A DNA stretch of 64,000 nt from Cotesia glomerata (taxonomy: Eukaryota > Arthropoda > Insecta > Hymenoptera > Braconidae): NCBI RefSeq assembly GCF_020080835.1, contig NC_058162.1:23070144-23134143 (forward strand), written 5' to 3'. Below are positions 23,791 through 35,155 of the stretch, one piece after another (the stretch's first letter is position 1; each line of letters opens with the position of its first letter). The position numbers and the translations under genes were made by a program. The notes beneath the pieces are model-generated. The model was not told where the DNA came from. It saw only the letters and a list, made by a program, of their open reading frames with translations, and did no database searches.

Positions 23791-25029
23791 TAATATTATT
23801 TAAGATAAATTTATGATTCAGTTAATGAAATATGTATTACTTATAAGAGGATTGAAAATATGCGTATAGTACTAACTGCAAAACAGTAAATTTTATTTAA
23901 AAATACAATAAGTAATGTATCAATTCATTTCTGTTAGTAAATTTTGCTATAATATTTTGTAATTCTTACTAAATTTTAGGGACTTGTTACTTCTGTCTAA
24001 TGATATGTAATTCCCAATATCCAATATCTGATAAATAATGCATCAGACATGTCGCAATTAATTATAGGAAAATAGTTTGAGTAGGACAATTAATTTTCCA
24101 TCCGGACCACGTTGTTCGCTCCGCTGATTACACCTTGATTGAAGCTCTGGTAATTGGTTACAGAGCCGAATCTACGTCTCGTGATCGCTAAACCAGTGCA
24201 ATGACTCAAAGAGTAGAGGGAGTTAAAGAGACTAGTATAACGAGATTCACCTTTTTATTTTCTGATTACCCTTTTTTATCATCATCCCTTTTATTTCCTT
24301 CCTCTTTACTTTTTATTTTATTATTGCTATATCTATTTTTTTTTATTTCACCCCGACTTTGCCTTCCTATTCGTGCACTACTTTAATTTACACTAAGCCC
24401 GACGGTTAATAGTGATGAAAAACTATTTAATATCGAGGGTGTGACTTCGGTATAACACCAAGGTCAATAATAGTTCTCTTGAGATTATGCAACTCACTGT
24501 TGAAGTTTTTTTTATAAAAATAGAGTCCCAGGTAATGATTTTTGTTATTTTGGAAGGTTAAATATCCAAAAATTTGGAATAAGTCAACCGATTTTGATAA
24601 TTTTTTAATCTAACGAGGTAAATTGAACAGTAAAAAATTTTTTGTGATAATAACTTAACAAAAAAACTCAAGTCTTTTATATTCAATATGACAAGGGCTA
24701 TAAAAAAGACTATTGATATTAATTTTGATTAATTATTGTTAATTTCAAGTAACAAAAACCGAAAAAAAAAATTTTTTTTCCGTGAAAAAAAAGTTTTAAG
24801 AAAAACGCGTTTTAAGTTTCTTTAAATTATAAATTATAAAAAATTTTACTTATATTTAATCTGCGAGCCTTTGCCGAAAACATTTAACACACCCCCAGGG
24901 AATTTGTAGATACATTCGGAAAACTTTGTGAAATATGAAACTTGTATTGAAATTTTCTTTAAAAATTACCGTTAAATAACGTTTCTTAGTACTTTATCTA
25001 ATAACAATACTTTTAATATTTATTCAATG
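23791..25029. other. AT-rich unique stretch
   Basis: Includes a slightly GC-richer segment at 24090-24200 and a pyrimidine-rich run at 24240-24370 that produces a meaningless Phe/Leu frame. No gene was recognised. Confidence 0.3.
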
Positions 25030-25151
25030 ATACACTGAGAAAACAGTTTGTTTAAAAATAGTAATTGAAAATCATAAAAAAATATGAAATTTAAATTCTT
25101 TTCGATAATTTCAATTCTTTTATTTGTTTATATAGAAATACAGTTTGCATG

Positions 25152-25430
25152 CACTGAGAAAAAAAAATTTTATCCAGAAAAACATTTCTTGGCTTAAGAA
25201 TCGTTTAAAATAAATTTTGGTTTTTTGACAAAAGAATAACAATATCTATCATGATAATAAAATATTGGCATTAATTTTGATAGATTAACAAACGAATAAG
25301 TTCACTTGAATTAAACAAAAAATAATTCAATTCTTGAGACAAAAAAATATATTCTTGAAAATGATCAAGAATATAAATTCTTGTGACGAGAAAATTTTCT
25401 CAAGAGTAGTACTTTTTTTTTCTCAGTGTA
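25152..25430. mobile_element. MITE with CACTGAGAAAAA termini
   Basis: Ends CACTGAGAAAAAAAAATTTT and TTTTTTTTCTCAGTG. The interior carries CTTGGCTTAAGAA and CTTGAGAC words typical of this A/T-rich TIR superfamily (also at 35156..35455). A further ACACTGAGAAAAC end at 25031 suggests a second, older copy next to it. Confidence 0.65.
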
Positions 25431-26149
25431 GAGTGACCGCTTCTCAATTCTTTTCAATCAGTATTTTTAATCAGAGCAGTTTGCATGATTTAAATTTGTA
25501 GAGTTGTTTAAAATAACTTCAAAATACATATTAAATATGAACAAATTTGTTTGATTTAAATTTAGATTACTTTGAACCAAATCCTATTTTGTTTTGGTTT
25601 ATTCGATTGAATTCACCCATTTATTTCATTCAAATAAGATTTGTTAATAGTTAACAAATCTCGTTTGAAATAAATCACGACGTTTGTGTCGCTACTGTTG
25701 CTATTTCAGTTATCGTATTTTTAATACCTTTATCGTTGCCTATTGTAATTTAGTTAGTTTGTATAAACACATAAATTTTTGATGAATTTAATAATGGAAA
25801 AAAAAACTATCAAAATCCACTTCAGATCTCTGATTTTAGTTTATTAGAAAATACCCCAATATAAATTATATAAATAAACTCATCTTCATTGCTTTCATAA
25901 CTCTAAAAATATGTTAGATATTGTTTACTATATTACAGAGTATGATTTCTTTATCGACATTCAAATATCACATTTATTTATAGTTAACAAATCTGATTTG
26001 ACTGAAATAAATGATTTTAAAGGATTAAAGCAATATTTGTTAGCTATAAGCAAATAACTATTTCATTCAAATCAATACAATAAATAAACAATATTTTTGT
26101 CTCAAATAAATTAATTTAATTGTGTCAAATAAGTATTAGAATTTAGAAT
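25431..26149. other. AT-rich, no feature seen
   Basis: Repeated TTTGATTTAAAT / GTTAACAAAT words without clear boundaries. No coding signal. Confidence 0.3.
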
Positions 26150-26596
26150 TTCGTTTATTAATGCCAAGGCCCAGGCCAAATGGCAAATTTCATTACATAG
26201 TAAGTACATTTATTACATAAAGAAACATATAGTTGTGAGTACATAGTACAACTATATAAAATAAGAATATTTTAGATAAATTTGGTTTACAACTACATCG
26301 ATATTCACTCGGTAAATAACTATTCAAAAACGATAATTTAAGGTAAAAATTCTTAATTTCACTTTTACTTAGTTCAACTAAGTAATTTTACGTATTGCAC
26401 TGAGTTTATCCTTATCACAGTCACTAAAGAATTAATTTTTGACTTAGTATATTTGAGATTTTATCATATATTTACTCTTCATTAGACGTTATTCTATTTG
26501 TCCAGATTTAATAAATAATTGAAGGCTTATTTTTTTGAAGACCTGCAAGCTGCTCGGATTTACAATTTCACGTGAAAGTTCTTCCCAAAGTCTTAT
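26150..26596 (-). pseudogene. LINE remnant, C-terminal end and 3' UTR
   Basis: On the minus strand 26598-26525 reads IRLWEELSREIVNPSSLQVF, the same conserved C-terminal block as the LINEs at 23.5 and 31.7 kb. The 3' UTR motif GCCATTTGGCCTGGGCC lies near 26165-26185. The frame is interrupted upstream by the MITE at 26597..26919 and resumes at 26920. Confidence 0.65.
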
Positions 26597-26919
26597 TACA
26601 CGGAAAAAAGTAAACTGTAATAAATAACAGTCGATTTATAATAAGTAATGATCAACTGCTAAAAATTACCATTTGAAACAGTAAAATTGTGATTTTACTA
26701 TTCACTTCATAATATTTACCATTTAAACGTTATAATTTACTCTTTACATAAAAGAATCACTTATTTTGGATATTAAATTATAAATTGTGGCTTTTATACT
26801 TTCTACATTAAGTTCTGTAATATTTATATTTTTGCCACCCCGATGTCCGCTTTACTGTTTGAAACTATAAAAATTAACCGGAATCCGAGTGAATATTACA
26901 GTTTACTTTTTACCGTGTA
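26597..26919. mobile_element. TIR MITE inserted in LINE coding sequence
   Basis: Ends TACACGGAAAAAAGTAAACT and AGTTTACTTTTTACCGTGTA, with TA at the insertion site. Removing it restores a continuous LINE reading frame (FTTSYLEKPFLVI followed by RLWEELS on the minus strand), which proves the insertion. A degraded relative is at 21196..21420. Confidence 0.85.
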
Positions 26920-27030
26920 TAATCACCAAAAAAGGTTTTTCCAAATAGCTCGTAGTAAAAAGGGGTGGCTTAAAGAAGGTATGTTTTCTCGCAGCTAATA
27001 GATTAGTTGGTGATATTTAAATAAGAAATC
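26920..27030 (-). pseudogene. LINE remnant, upstream part of split frame
   Basis: Minus-strand translation ISPTNLLAARKHTFFKPPLF then TTSYLEKPFLVI runs straight into the fragment at 26150-26596 once the MITE is removed. Nothing recognisable lies further upstream. Confidence 0.6.
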
Positions 27031-27750
27031 TCTTTATAATAAACGAGTCTGATTTGATTCAAATTAACTGTTATCTGAGTGTATATTGTATTAAGATTTC
27101 TTCGTAGTTATCAAAATCCACAAATTTATCTCAAAATTTTCTTCATTTCACAAACAATCGTAAAAATTATGATTTTTTCACCCAAGGATTATAAAAAACT
27201 GATATTTTATCTAAATCATTATCAATTGCACGACTCATGATGCGAAGCATCAGAGAGTGCTTTACGATCGAAAAATTTTTTTCGCCTCATTTTGGCGGCT
27301 ATTTTTATTATTATAGCCTTGTTAGTTCACGGAATCAAGATATTTTGCATACTATTGTCGAGATAATTTAATGGAGATTATTTTCATACTTTTTAAAAAT
27401 TGATTTACTGCAATAGAATTGGAAAAAAACACCAAAATAGGTCAAAAAATTTTCCTGTCCGTCATGTGTGAAACCCGGAAACACTGTAACTTGTGAAAAA
27501 ATCCATTATTTGAGTTAAATTTTTTTTTAAAAAATTCTAATCGACGATTGTAGGTCACTGAATGCGAATGATTAATTAATTCAGTGTCGTTTAATTGCAA
27601 TTAATAAAAAACGAAAACTACAAGACTGTATATCTATATATATCCATGTAAAATTAACATGGATGGTGACATATCTATAGATATTATGTACATTTATTCC
27701 ACCAGAGGCGCTTGTGCAGTAAGGTCCCTCTTCCCCGAGAGGATAAAGTC

Positions 27751-28117
27751 CCTACTGAGTAAGGTCCCTCCTCCCCCCTTTATCCTTTATTTCCCCAGTT
27801 CCCAAATTTGTCTTTAATGACAAATTTAGCTATAAATTATGGCTCTTTACCGTAAGATGGACGGTGGTGTTTATTACTCGGTAGGTCTTATTAGGTGACG
27901 GAATGGTAGTTACGGACAATGTCTCGGATAGCTTAACTGGTAGAGCCTTTGGCGCGTAACCAAATGATCCGGGTTCGAGTCCCGGTCTGGGCTGTCTGAA
28001 TTATTTTTTCGGTTACCGAAAAATTCCTACTGAGTAAGGTCCCTCCTCCCCCCTTTATCCTTTATTTCCCCAGTTACCAAATTTGTCTTTAACGACAAAT
28101 TTAGCTATAAATTATGG
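27751..28117 (+). repeat. Direct-repeat/tRNA-like composite, copy 1
   Basis: A 92-bp repeat (CCTACTGAGTAAGGTCCC to CTATAAATTATGG) is present twice, 275 bp apart, around a tRNA-like core. The same layout recurs at 49103..49454. It may be one and a fraction units of a tandemly arranged tRNA-derived repeat, or a very short terminal-repeat element. Confidence 0.75.
27921..27992 (+). repeat. tRNA-like core (A and B boxes)
   Basis: 72 nt with an A-box-like TAGCTTAACTGG, a D stem AGCT..GAGC, an anticodon stem TTTGG/CCAAA, and a T arm CCGGG-TTCGAGT-CCCGG containing a perfect B box. The 7-nt anticodon loop CGCGTAA lacks the universal T33 and the acceptor stem has a mismatch and several G-T pairs. It is therefore called a tRNA-derived repeat and not a working tRNA. 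Confidence 0.7.
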
Positions 28118-28222
28118 ACTTTATCTTCCTAGTACAGCTGTTTTTTCGGCAACTAATTTTGAACGACTTATGTTTTTTTTTTTTTTTTATTTTATAATTA
28201 AATGAGCATTATGAGTCGTGCA

Positions 28223-29300
28223 CTTTTGGATTTTCCAAATTTTTTTTTTGAATTTATCGATCATTTGAAACCGTAACTTCTATAAAAATAAATCCCGTGG
28301 CCTGAATCATCCCCAAGTGTGGATTCTTCTGTCAAAAGAAAGATTTGGACAATTATAAATCTCGAAATAGCCTTGATGTTGGTTCCTAAAACTCATCATA
28401 GACTTGTGAGAACAGGAGTGTGCCTTGTGTCTATCTAGCGGAACAAAGTCTTGTCTAGAACAAGAGACAAAAGGAGCGAGGGTACTTGGCTCTCGACGAA
28501 TCAAGTATAAAGCGAAGGACCTTTAAGGAGTCATTGTGGATGATGCAGATGCGAAAGATTGGGAGCCACGAAGCCGAAAGAGGATGCACAATTTCACGGG
28601 AACCGGGTCAAGGGTGATTAAGAGAGCACCCTCGAGGGAATACCACCAGACAACGGTGGCAGGCAGGTCAATTGGATTCGTTGAAGCTGCTGAAAGGCCT
28701 ACGTCCCTCCCAAAGGCTGTCCTCCTGTGTACCCCAAAACACTTATTCAATTTAACGAATTCGCAATGTGCTGCCTGTCTGCCAACTAAACTTTTTTCTT
28801 AATTGAATAACTTTATTTTATGAATAATTCACCTTTTTGTTCTACTATTGACTATTCTTCTTATTTCTTCTTCACTTTTGTCTATCTTTCTTTTATTTAT
28901 TAATTCGTTTTGTTAATTAAGATATCTTGCTATTTCTTCTCTTCCTTTCTTCTCGAGCTCAATGTTATGTTATACATTATGAGTTATTTCATAAATTATT
29001 CACCGGAAGATACTCTGTGGGTGGTATTGGGCAATACAGGCATGAAGAATAAGAGGAAGTTTCCCCTCTCATGATAAGAGGCTCACAACGGTCGCCCAAG
29101 GCGGCTTTTCCGCCTACTTGAGATAATGTGTCATATTTTATCCACAAAATCCTAAGAACCCTCTGATAAAACTCACCTTTTTCGCTTTCAGACTATTTAG
29201 ATTATTGATCAACTCTATTTAGATAATTCTTTAATCAAAATAAGTATCATTTGTAAGCTTTTTTTGGGAAATGAGAAAAATTTTCAGATAAATTCGTGGA
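28223..29300. other. GC-richer island of unknown origin
   Basis: 28300-28800 and 28990-29130 stand out from their surroundings in base composition. Frames on both strands (88 codons plus, 75 and 65 codons minus) give no recognisable domain. It could be a decayed gene, an unknown retroelement segment or intronic regulatory DNA. Confidence 0.35.
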
Positions 29301-29560
29301 TTTAGACAGCTATGAAGAAATCTTGATACAAGATAATTAATCTAAAGAGAAATTATTTTTTTGCTTAAATTAATTCTTTGAAAATTTGAAATTAATCTAT
29401 TTATTTTAATTAACCTTCAGTTATTTTTAATTACGCTAATCTTTTGAGATAAAATTTATTCAATTTGCATTAAGTGATTCTAATCACAATGCTTATTACT
29501 AGTGCCATTAATTTAAGGTCAAAATTTTATTTTTACACTGATAGGAGGATTTATTAACAA
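29301..29560. repeat. Dispersed duplicate, copy 1
   Basis: TATGAAGAAATCTTGATACA, GTGATTCTAATCACAATGCT and TTAATTTAAGGTCAAAATTT are repeated in the same order at 30335..30570, where a MITE sits at the left border. Here the left border is unoccupied. Confidence 0.7.
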
Positions 29561-30165
29561 TTAATAATTTAATTTATTTGAAGACAATTATTTAATTTAT
29601 TAAATTTTAATAAATATTTTTCAACATTCAATAAATATTTATTTGGGAGGAAAGTACATTTATTAATAAGTATTTATTAATAGTTAATAAATATTTATTA
29701 ACAGTTAATAAATATTTTATTGAGTGAATTTGTTTCGCTTGCAATGTCATATAATATGAAGATTGCTTATAAACAAAAATCATTTTTATAAATTATTTGC
29801 ATTAATTATATTACATTATAATAACGTTTGTTGTAAAATACCAAATTCTATCACAGCTCATAATTATCTTTTCTAATTTTAAATATTAACACGTTAATTT
29901 ATTTAGTGAATTGAATTATTATCATATATTCCAGCTATAGGGTTATAAAAAGTGTCAAGAGAAAATTGTTATTTTTTATATTTATTATAAATAAATATTT
30001 GTTAACAGTTAACAAATATTCATTAACCATTAATAAATATTTATTAACTTTTAACAAATATTTATTAACATTTAATAAATTGTATTTATTAAATAATTTA
30101 TTAGCAGTTAACAAAGCTTATTAAATATAAACAAATCCTTCTGTCAGTGTGAATTTAGACACACA
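29561..30165. repeat. AATATTTATTAAC minisatellite and flank
   Basis: Short imperfect repeats of AATATTTATTAACAGTTAAT occupy 29590-29730 and 29990-30130. The intervening text (ACCAAATTCTATCACAGCTC, TTCCAGCTATAGGGTTATAA) is shared with 33086..33500. The repeats are self-complementary. Confidence 0.65.
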
Positions 30166-30167
30166 GT

Positions 30168-30333
30168 AAAAAATTTTTCGTCATTGTGTAAAGTGTAAAA
30201 ATGTTTGTGTAGAATTTAACATTTTAGTGTGTAGAATTTAACATTTTAGTATGTTGATTCAACACAAATTGTGTAAAAAAAGTCATCAACACTAATTTTT
30301 GTGTTAAATTTTACGAAAAATTTTTTACTGTGC
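30168..30333. mobile_element. Short MITE with CA target duplication
   Basis: Ends CACAGTAAAAAATTTTTCGT and ACGAAAAATTTTTTACTGTG are a perfect 20-bp inverted terminus. The paralogous unoccupied site near 29308 reads AGACAGCTATGAAG and the occupied one AGACA-[element]-CAGTTATGAAG, giving a CA duplication. Internal GTGTAGAATTTAACATTTTA is tandemly duplicated. Confidence 0.8.
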
Positions 30334-30570
30334 AGTTATGAAGAAATCTTGATACAAGATAATTAATCTAAAGAGAAATTATTCTCTTGAATTATTTTTT
30401 GCTTTAATTAATTCTTTAGAAATTTGAAATTAATCTATTTAAATTAACCTTTGATTATTTTTAATTACGTTAATTTTTTTATATAATATTTGTTCAACTT
30501 GCATTAAGTGATTCTGATCACAATGCTGATTACTAGTGTTATTAATTTAAGGTCAAAATTTTATTTGTAC
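30334..30570. repeat. Dispersed duplicate, copy 2
   Basis: Second copy of the 29301..29560 sequence, with ATCTTGATACAAGATAATTA and GCATTAAGTGATTCTGATCA. Confidence 0.7.
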
Positions 30571-31295
30571 GAAATCACTTTTCACTTAAAATTATTTGTA
30601 ATTGTTGCACTAATTACTTACTAAATGACACTATTGTATTTACATCGCTTATATCTATGAAAAGTAATTAAACCACATTGTTTACTGTTGTACCATTACT
30701 CTATAGACTGGTCAACTACTATACTGCTGTAATTAGAAAATATAAGGACCAAAAATTGAATATGCGACGTAAGCTTGTTCAAGTTTTGAGTACAACTTTG
30801 AAAATTGTGAAAATTTTCTATTAAATTTTACTATAATGCATTGCATTCGTGGGCTATAATGAGATTGATACAAAATTTTATCAGTTGTAATTATTAAATT
30901 TTAAAATGTTCCATAGTAAACGTATTCGCGTTAGCTTACTTTATGACTAATGCGCATACGTTTACTATGGAACATTTTAAAATTTAATGGGAAATTTTTA
31001 CAGTGTAGTTAGACAATAAAATTCAATACAAAAATCATATTTTTCAGCCATGAAAAGTATATGGAATGTTTTAAAGAGATTATTTTAGTTATTGGAACGA
31101 TATTTTTTATTCAAAATGATTGCGCACCTTTTTTTTTTATTGGTTGCTAGTTTTAAGGTTTAGTACCATTTTCATAGCATAAATAACATTTATGAGATAT
31201 TCTCAACATGTTAACCTTAAAGTTAACCAGAATATAATTATTTAGATTTAAAATTGTTTGAAATTAAAAAAAATTAAATGCTAATTTTTTTAGAG
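30571..31295. other. AT-rich with an imperfect 40-bp-arm hairpin
   Basis: 30893-30995 is an inverted repeat: TTTTAAAATGTTCCATAGTA with ACGTATTCGCG, then the complement CGCATACGTTTACTATGGAA after a 12-nt loop. It is related to the interior of the TIR element at 22182..23285. The remainder is featureless. Confidence 0.5.
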
Positions 31296-31309
31296 ACTAC
31301 GGAAGAAGT

Positions 31310-32194
31310 CGAACATTTTTTTTTTTTTTTATTTTTATTAATTCAATTTTTATGTCAAGGCAAACTAGCCGAATGACAATAATACACATAATTTTTATAA
31401 TAAAGTACACGTATAACAATATTAAATATATAAGACTAACATCATCATATTTTAAGGAAGTTAATAATTTTGAATGATTTAATAACATAGTTGCAAAATT
31501 TAATAGTACTGTACTATTTATAAGAATGAGAACAACAATAGAATCAATGAGCAATATTTGAAAGCTAATTTTTTCAATGGTAACATATTAGATGCTTTAG
31601 TAATTTAGAATGTAAATTTTTGATTTTAAATTTTTAAATGGCCTGTTTGACATTTATAGTACATTTTCTCGTTCTAGTTTCATAAAAAATTCAAAAGCTT
31701 TATTTTTGAAGGAGTCTAGGCTGAGTGATTCTATGACTTCAGTGGGTAGCCCTTTCCAGATTCGAATTGCAGAGATTACAAGTGAATGCTTGTAGATTGT
31801 AGTCGAGAAATTTGGCATTTTGAAAAGAATGTTATTAAATTTTGCTGCAATTCTGTCAGATCTTCTTCTAATAAGATGATGATAATGTTTTAGATCTTCT
31901 GTCAGTATAGTTGATATCCTGTGCCTCAGATGAGAAAAGTAACTTGGATTGTAAAGAGTTGTGTATAAGGCAAGCAATACCTCCACCTCTAATATACTGT
32001 CCATTTGAATTAATAAGACCTCGATCTCGACGGTGGATAACATAATCCTTGAAAGTGACATGGTTATTTGGTGTGAGCCATGTTTCAACAATAGTGATAA
32101 TATGAGGCTTTAACTCATTTACTAAGGCTTCGAATTTCGGTGAATGAGCAGAGAGACTATTTATATTTAGGCTCAGAATATTGATAGATGACAA
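31310..32194 (-). pseudogene. LINE ORF2 with internal deletion (endonuclease fused to C-terminus)
   Basis: Starting at 32194 the minus strand encodes MSSINILSLNINSLSAHSPK, ELKPHIITIVETWLTP and GGGIACLIHNSL, the N-terminus of an apurinic-type endonuclease of a CR1/L2-like LINE. After about 75 residues the sequence switches frame to SHLRHRISTILTEDLK, RRRSDRIAAKFN, and AIRIWKGLPTEVIESLS then DSFKNKAFEFF, the ORF2 C-terminus (ends 31654). The whole reverse-transcriptase core, including the catalytic YADD-type box, is missing, so this is a dead, internally deleted copy. The 3' UTR runs to about 31310 and ends in a poly-A/T tract. Confidence 0.75.
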
Positions 32195-32221
32195 GATGTT
32201 AGTAGTTTTATACGGTAATTG

Positions 32222-32590
32222 CTAATCCAATTTAGCTAAATCAGCTTCAGAGCTTATCAAGAGCTTCAACGAATCATCATCTTTTTTAGCATAGACTTTG
32301 CCTTCAGAGGACCAGACATATTTGAAATTTCGTTGTTTTGCTTTAATTTTAGTGAGTTTCAGCAATTTATAAACATGCGTGTGTAGAAATTCGTTGATAA
32401 ATACTTGTCGATCTTGATCAGTTTGAGTACCTGAATCAAAAATATTTTTGACAAGCAATTTCGGTGAACGACGTTTATTATTAATGATATGTTTACAAAC
32501 TTCAGATGATTTTAAATGAATAACAAAGGATTTAGATAATGGTTTGAATATTGGTTTAAAATGATCGACAACTTCAAAAAATTAACATTG
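32222..32590 (-). pseudogene. LINE ORF1 C-terminal part
   Basis: Minus-strand frame FEVVDHFKPIFKPLSKSFVI, KLLVKNIFDSGTQTDQDRQ, VFINEFLHTHVYKLLKLT and FKYVWSSEGKVYAKKDDDS resembles the end of insect LINE ORF1 proteins, where F-KYVW...G-K-x-x-K precedes a short terminal helix. It stops at 32222, 27 nt before the ORF2 start at 32194, the usual order for a two-ORF LINE. The N-terminal half is missing beyond 32590. Confidence 0.65.
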
Positions 32591-32749
32591 ATTTGAACGA
32601 ATTATCAGTTTTTTCTTATTCTTTGATGAAGAAATATGTTTTTACGGAATGAATTGTATAAAATTTTACTAATATGATAACTGTGGAAAAATCATATTTT
32701 TACAAATCAAAAAATTGACTTGACTTTTTAATTTATTAAAAAGAAAAGA

Positions 32750-33085
32750 AATTATTTATAGAATGAATCTCTGGTGTGCGCCATTGTGGATTTCAATTTT
32801 TTTAAAGTCTAGTAAATAAACTTTACGAATTTCATTAAAAGTAAAATATTTTGCAACCGCGCACACTAAATACGTTACAAAATTTTTTTTTAATTTTTAA
32901 ATTTACAACAAAATTTTTTTTAATTTCCGAAAATCATAAACAATTATATCGGTTACTTGGATTTTTTAATTTTTTTATTTTATATCTTTTTGTAAAGAAA
33001 AAAACAAATTTTTTTTTCTATAAGTCGTATGAACGTGGACTTGGCGCGATTTTTTTACAGTGAAACTGTTTTTGTTCAGATTCTA
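32750..33085. repeat. Dispersed repeat, copy 2 (rearranged)
   Basis: Carries the same blocks as 20866..21195 with one half inverted, ending ACAGTGAAACTGTTTTTGTT. Confidence 0.6.
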
Positions 33086-33500
33086 AAATACCAAATTCTA
33101 TCACAGCTCATAATTATCTTTTATATTTTTAAATATTAAAAACGTTAATTTATTTAGTGAGTTGAATTATTATCATGTATTCCAGCTATAGGGTTATAAA
33201 AAGTGTCAAAAGAAAATTACTACTTTTGCTTTTTATTTTAAATAAATATTTGTTAACAGTTAACAAATATTCATTAACCATTAATAAATATTTATTAATA
33301 ATTAATAAATTGTATTTAATAAATTACTTATGAACTGTTAATAAATTTTTGTTAACTGTTAGAAAATATTTATTAATATTTAATAAATCGTATTTAATAA
33401 ATAATTTATTAACTGTTAATAAATATTCATTAAATCCTATGATGTTAAAAAATCATTTATTAACAGGTAATAAAGCTTATTAAATATGAACAAATCCTTC
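33086..33500. repeat. AATATTTATTAAC minisatellite and flank, copy 2
   Basis: Begins ACCAAATTCTATCACAGCTC and continues TTCCAGCTATAGGGTTATAA as at 29840-29960, then short imperfect AATAAATATTTATTAA repeats to about 33480. Confidence 0.65.
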
Positions 33501-33668
33501 TATCAGTGAAGGCTTTGCTTATGAGGCGTGCAATTTTCTTTTTTAATCAATATAATTACACAAAGTTTTATAAAAATTTTAAAAGTTACTGCGGCTTGTT
33601 TGAGTGCGCCATAACCTCAAACTCATATCTTCTCTTGGTTAGAGTTGTAACCTTTGTACTTAAATTTC

Positions 33669-34388
33669 TTAAGGGGTTATACGCAGTTGCAAAGCTAAAA
33701 AAACAACATTTTTTTATGAATTTTTTCTAGACACAGTTTTTAATTATCAATTACAAGTGATGGTTATTTAAATAGAGCCTACTTTCAAGAATACAATAGC
33801 GCGTCAATAATGTAAAAATATAAATGTGCACCGCTCCTGTAGAAGATGTTCTGAACGACCTCTAAAAAAAAGGCGTTTGGCGGTGATCTCCATTTCGGTG
33901 GTTTGGATTATCTGAAATCAAAAAATATGGTGAATTCTTTTACAGGATAAGGGGAAGGAATAAGAAAAATTTTGATTTTTGACAAAATGGCGTCTATTTG
34001 TAAAAAATTTTTCGTTTTTGTTGAAAAACAATTTTCCAAATTGTTAAAAAAAAAAATAGTAATAATTTTTTTGAATCTTATTCCTTCGTCCAACACCTGC
34101 ATTAATCTATCCTGTAAAAGAATTCACCATTTTTTTTGATTTCAGATAATCTAAACCACCGAAATGGAGATCACCGCCAAGCGCCTTTTTTTTAGAGGTC
34201 GTTCAGAACATCTTCTACAGGAGCGGTGCACATTTATATTTTTACATGATTGACGCACTATTGTATTCTTGAAAGTAGGCTCTATTTAAATAACCATCAC
34301 TTGTAATTGATAATTAAAAACTGTGTCTAGAAAAAATTCATAAAAAAATGTTGTTTTTTTAGCTTTGCAACTGCGTATAACCCCTTAA
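33669..34388. mobile_element. Near-palindromic TTAA element, 720 bp
   Basis: Starts TTAAGGGGTTATACGCAGTT and ends AACTGCGTATAACCCCTTAA. The two arms are about 285 bp each and agree almost throughout, for example CACCGCTCCTGTAGAAGATG against its complement, with a central AT-rich loop of about 130 bp. The high arm identity suggests a recent copy. TTAA target as in piggyBac-type elements; no transposase. Confidence 0.85.
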
Positions 34389-35154
34389 GAAAGGAAAAAA
34401 TGTGCATACAATAATGACTTAATAAATGCTGTATAACGAGTGTGAAGCATTGCAGCATGAAAAATAAATTTACATAGAGCGCAAATATAAAAGTTTTGGT
34501 TTTTAACGCTTCAACGCTTTACACTATAACCAGAGTATAGAGCATAGAAACAAGACTTTGTGCGATTTTGTCTCTAGGTTTAAGTTCAGCTTTTTACATA
34601 GCATTACATCTATATCTATCCAGCGTAACAAAATGTCGAGTCGAGTTAAGGAAAAAGAACGAGGAAAAAATGAAAGAAAAGTTTTACAAGAAAGTGTCGG
34701 GGTAAAAAAGCAAAAAGATCTCGCGGGAATATTTTACTTTGCGCTGTACAAATTGCCGGACTATCGCTGAGGAACACCGTTCATTTTATTTATCTTCAAC
34801 CGGAAAATCGAAGGAACAGAATAGAACGAAAGTATATAAATAAAATTATCGGAATAAAAACCGCATAACCAAATTATTAACCGATAATAAATTTTTATTG
34901 GATAATAAATTATTACCCGCGTTTTGTCGATACAATATACCAGAATTGTTCTGGAACAACAACTGTGGTTGTTTTCTATATATTTGCTATCGGGAGTCGA
35001 GAAATAGAATTAAAAAAAGAGTTCAGGCAAAGTTGAATTAAATGTTGGCTCGATCAAACTTTTTCGTGATATATTGTTGTTTTTTCTTCACTTTCTTCCT
35101 AAATGCTGTAGTGAATTATTTTTTAACCAGTTTTGGGCATAGTATTTTTAGTAA
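34389..35154. other. Unique stretch, no gene recognised
   Basis: A 70-codon Lys/Arg-rich frame (34558-34770) has no family match. AT-rich from 34800 on. Confidence 0.3.
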
Positions 35155-35155
35155 T

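Larger units (their letters stand above)
27227..28222. mobile_element. TIR element containing a tRNA-like direct-repeat unit
   Basis: Ends TGCACGACTCATGATGC and GCATTATGAGTCGTGCA form a 17-bp inverted terminus with one mismatch. Its right half holds two 92-bp direct repeats (27751..27842 and 28026..28117) on either side of a tRNA-like sequence. No transposase frame. Confidence 0.7.

Noticed and set aside
27921..27992. Functional tRNA gene (also 39100..39173, 43457..43530, 49279..49350)
   Set aside because: B boxes and T arms are good, but anticodon loops lack T33 or have unpaired stems, and each copy lies inside a repeat or SINE.
28307..28802. Small genes in the 28.3-28.8 kb island
   Set aside because: Frames on both strands overlap, none has a domain, and composition alone explains their length.
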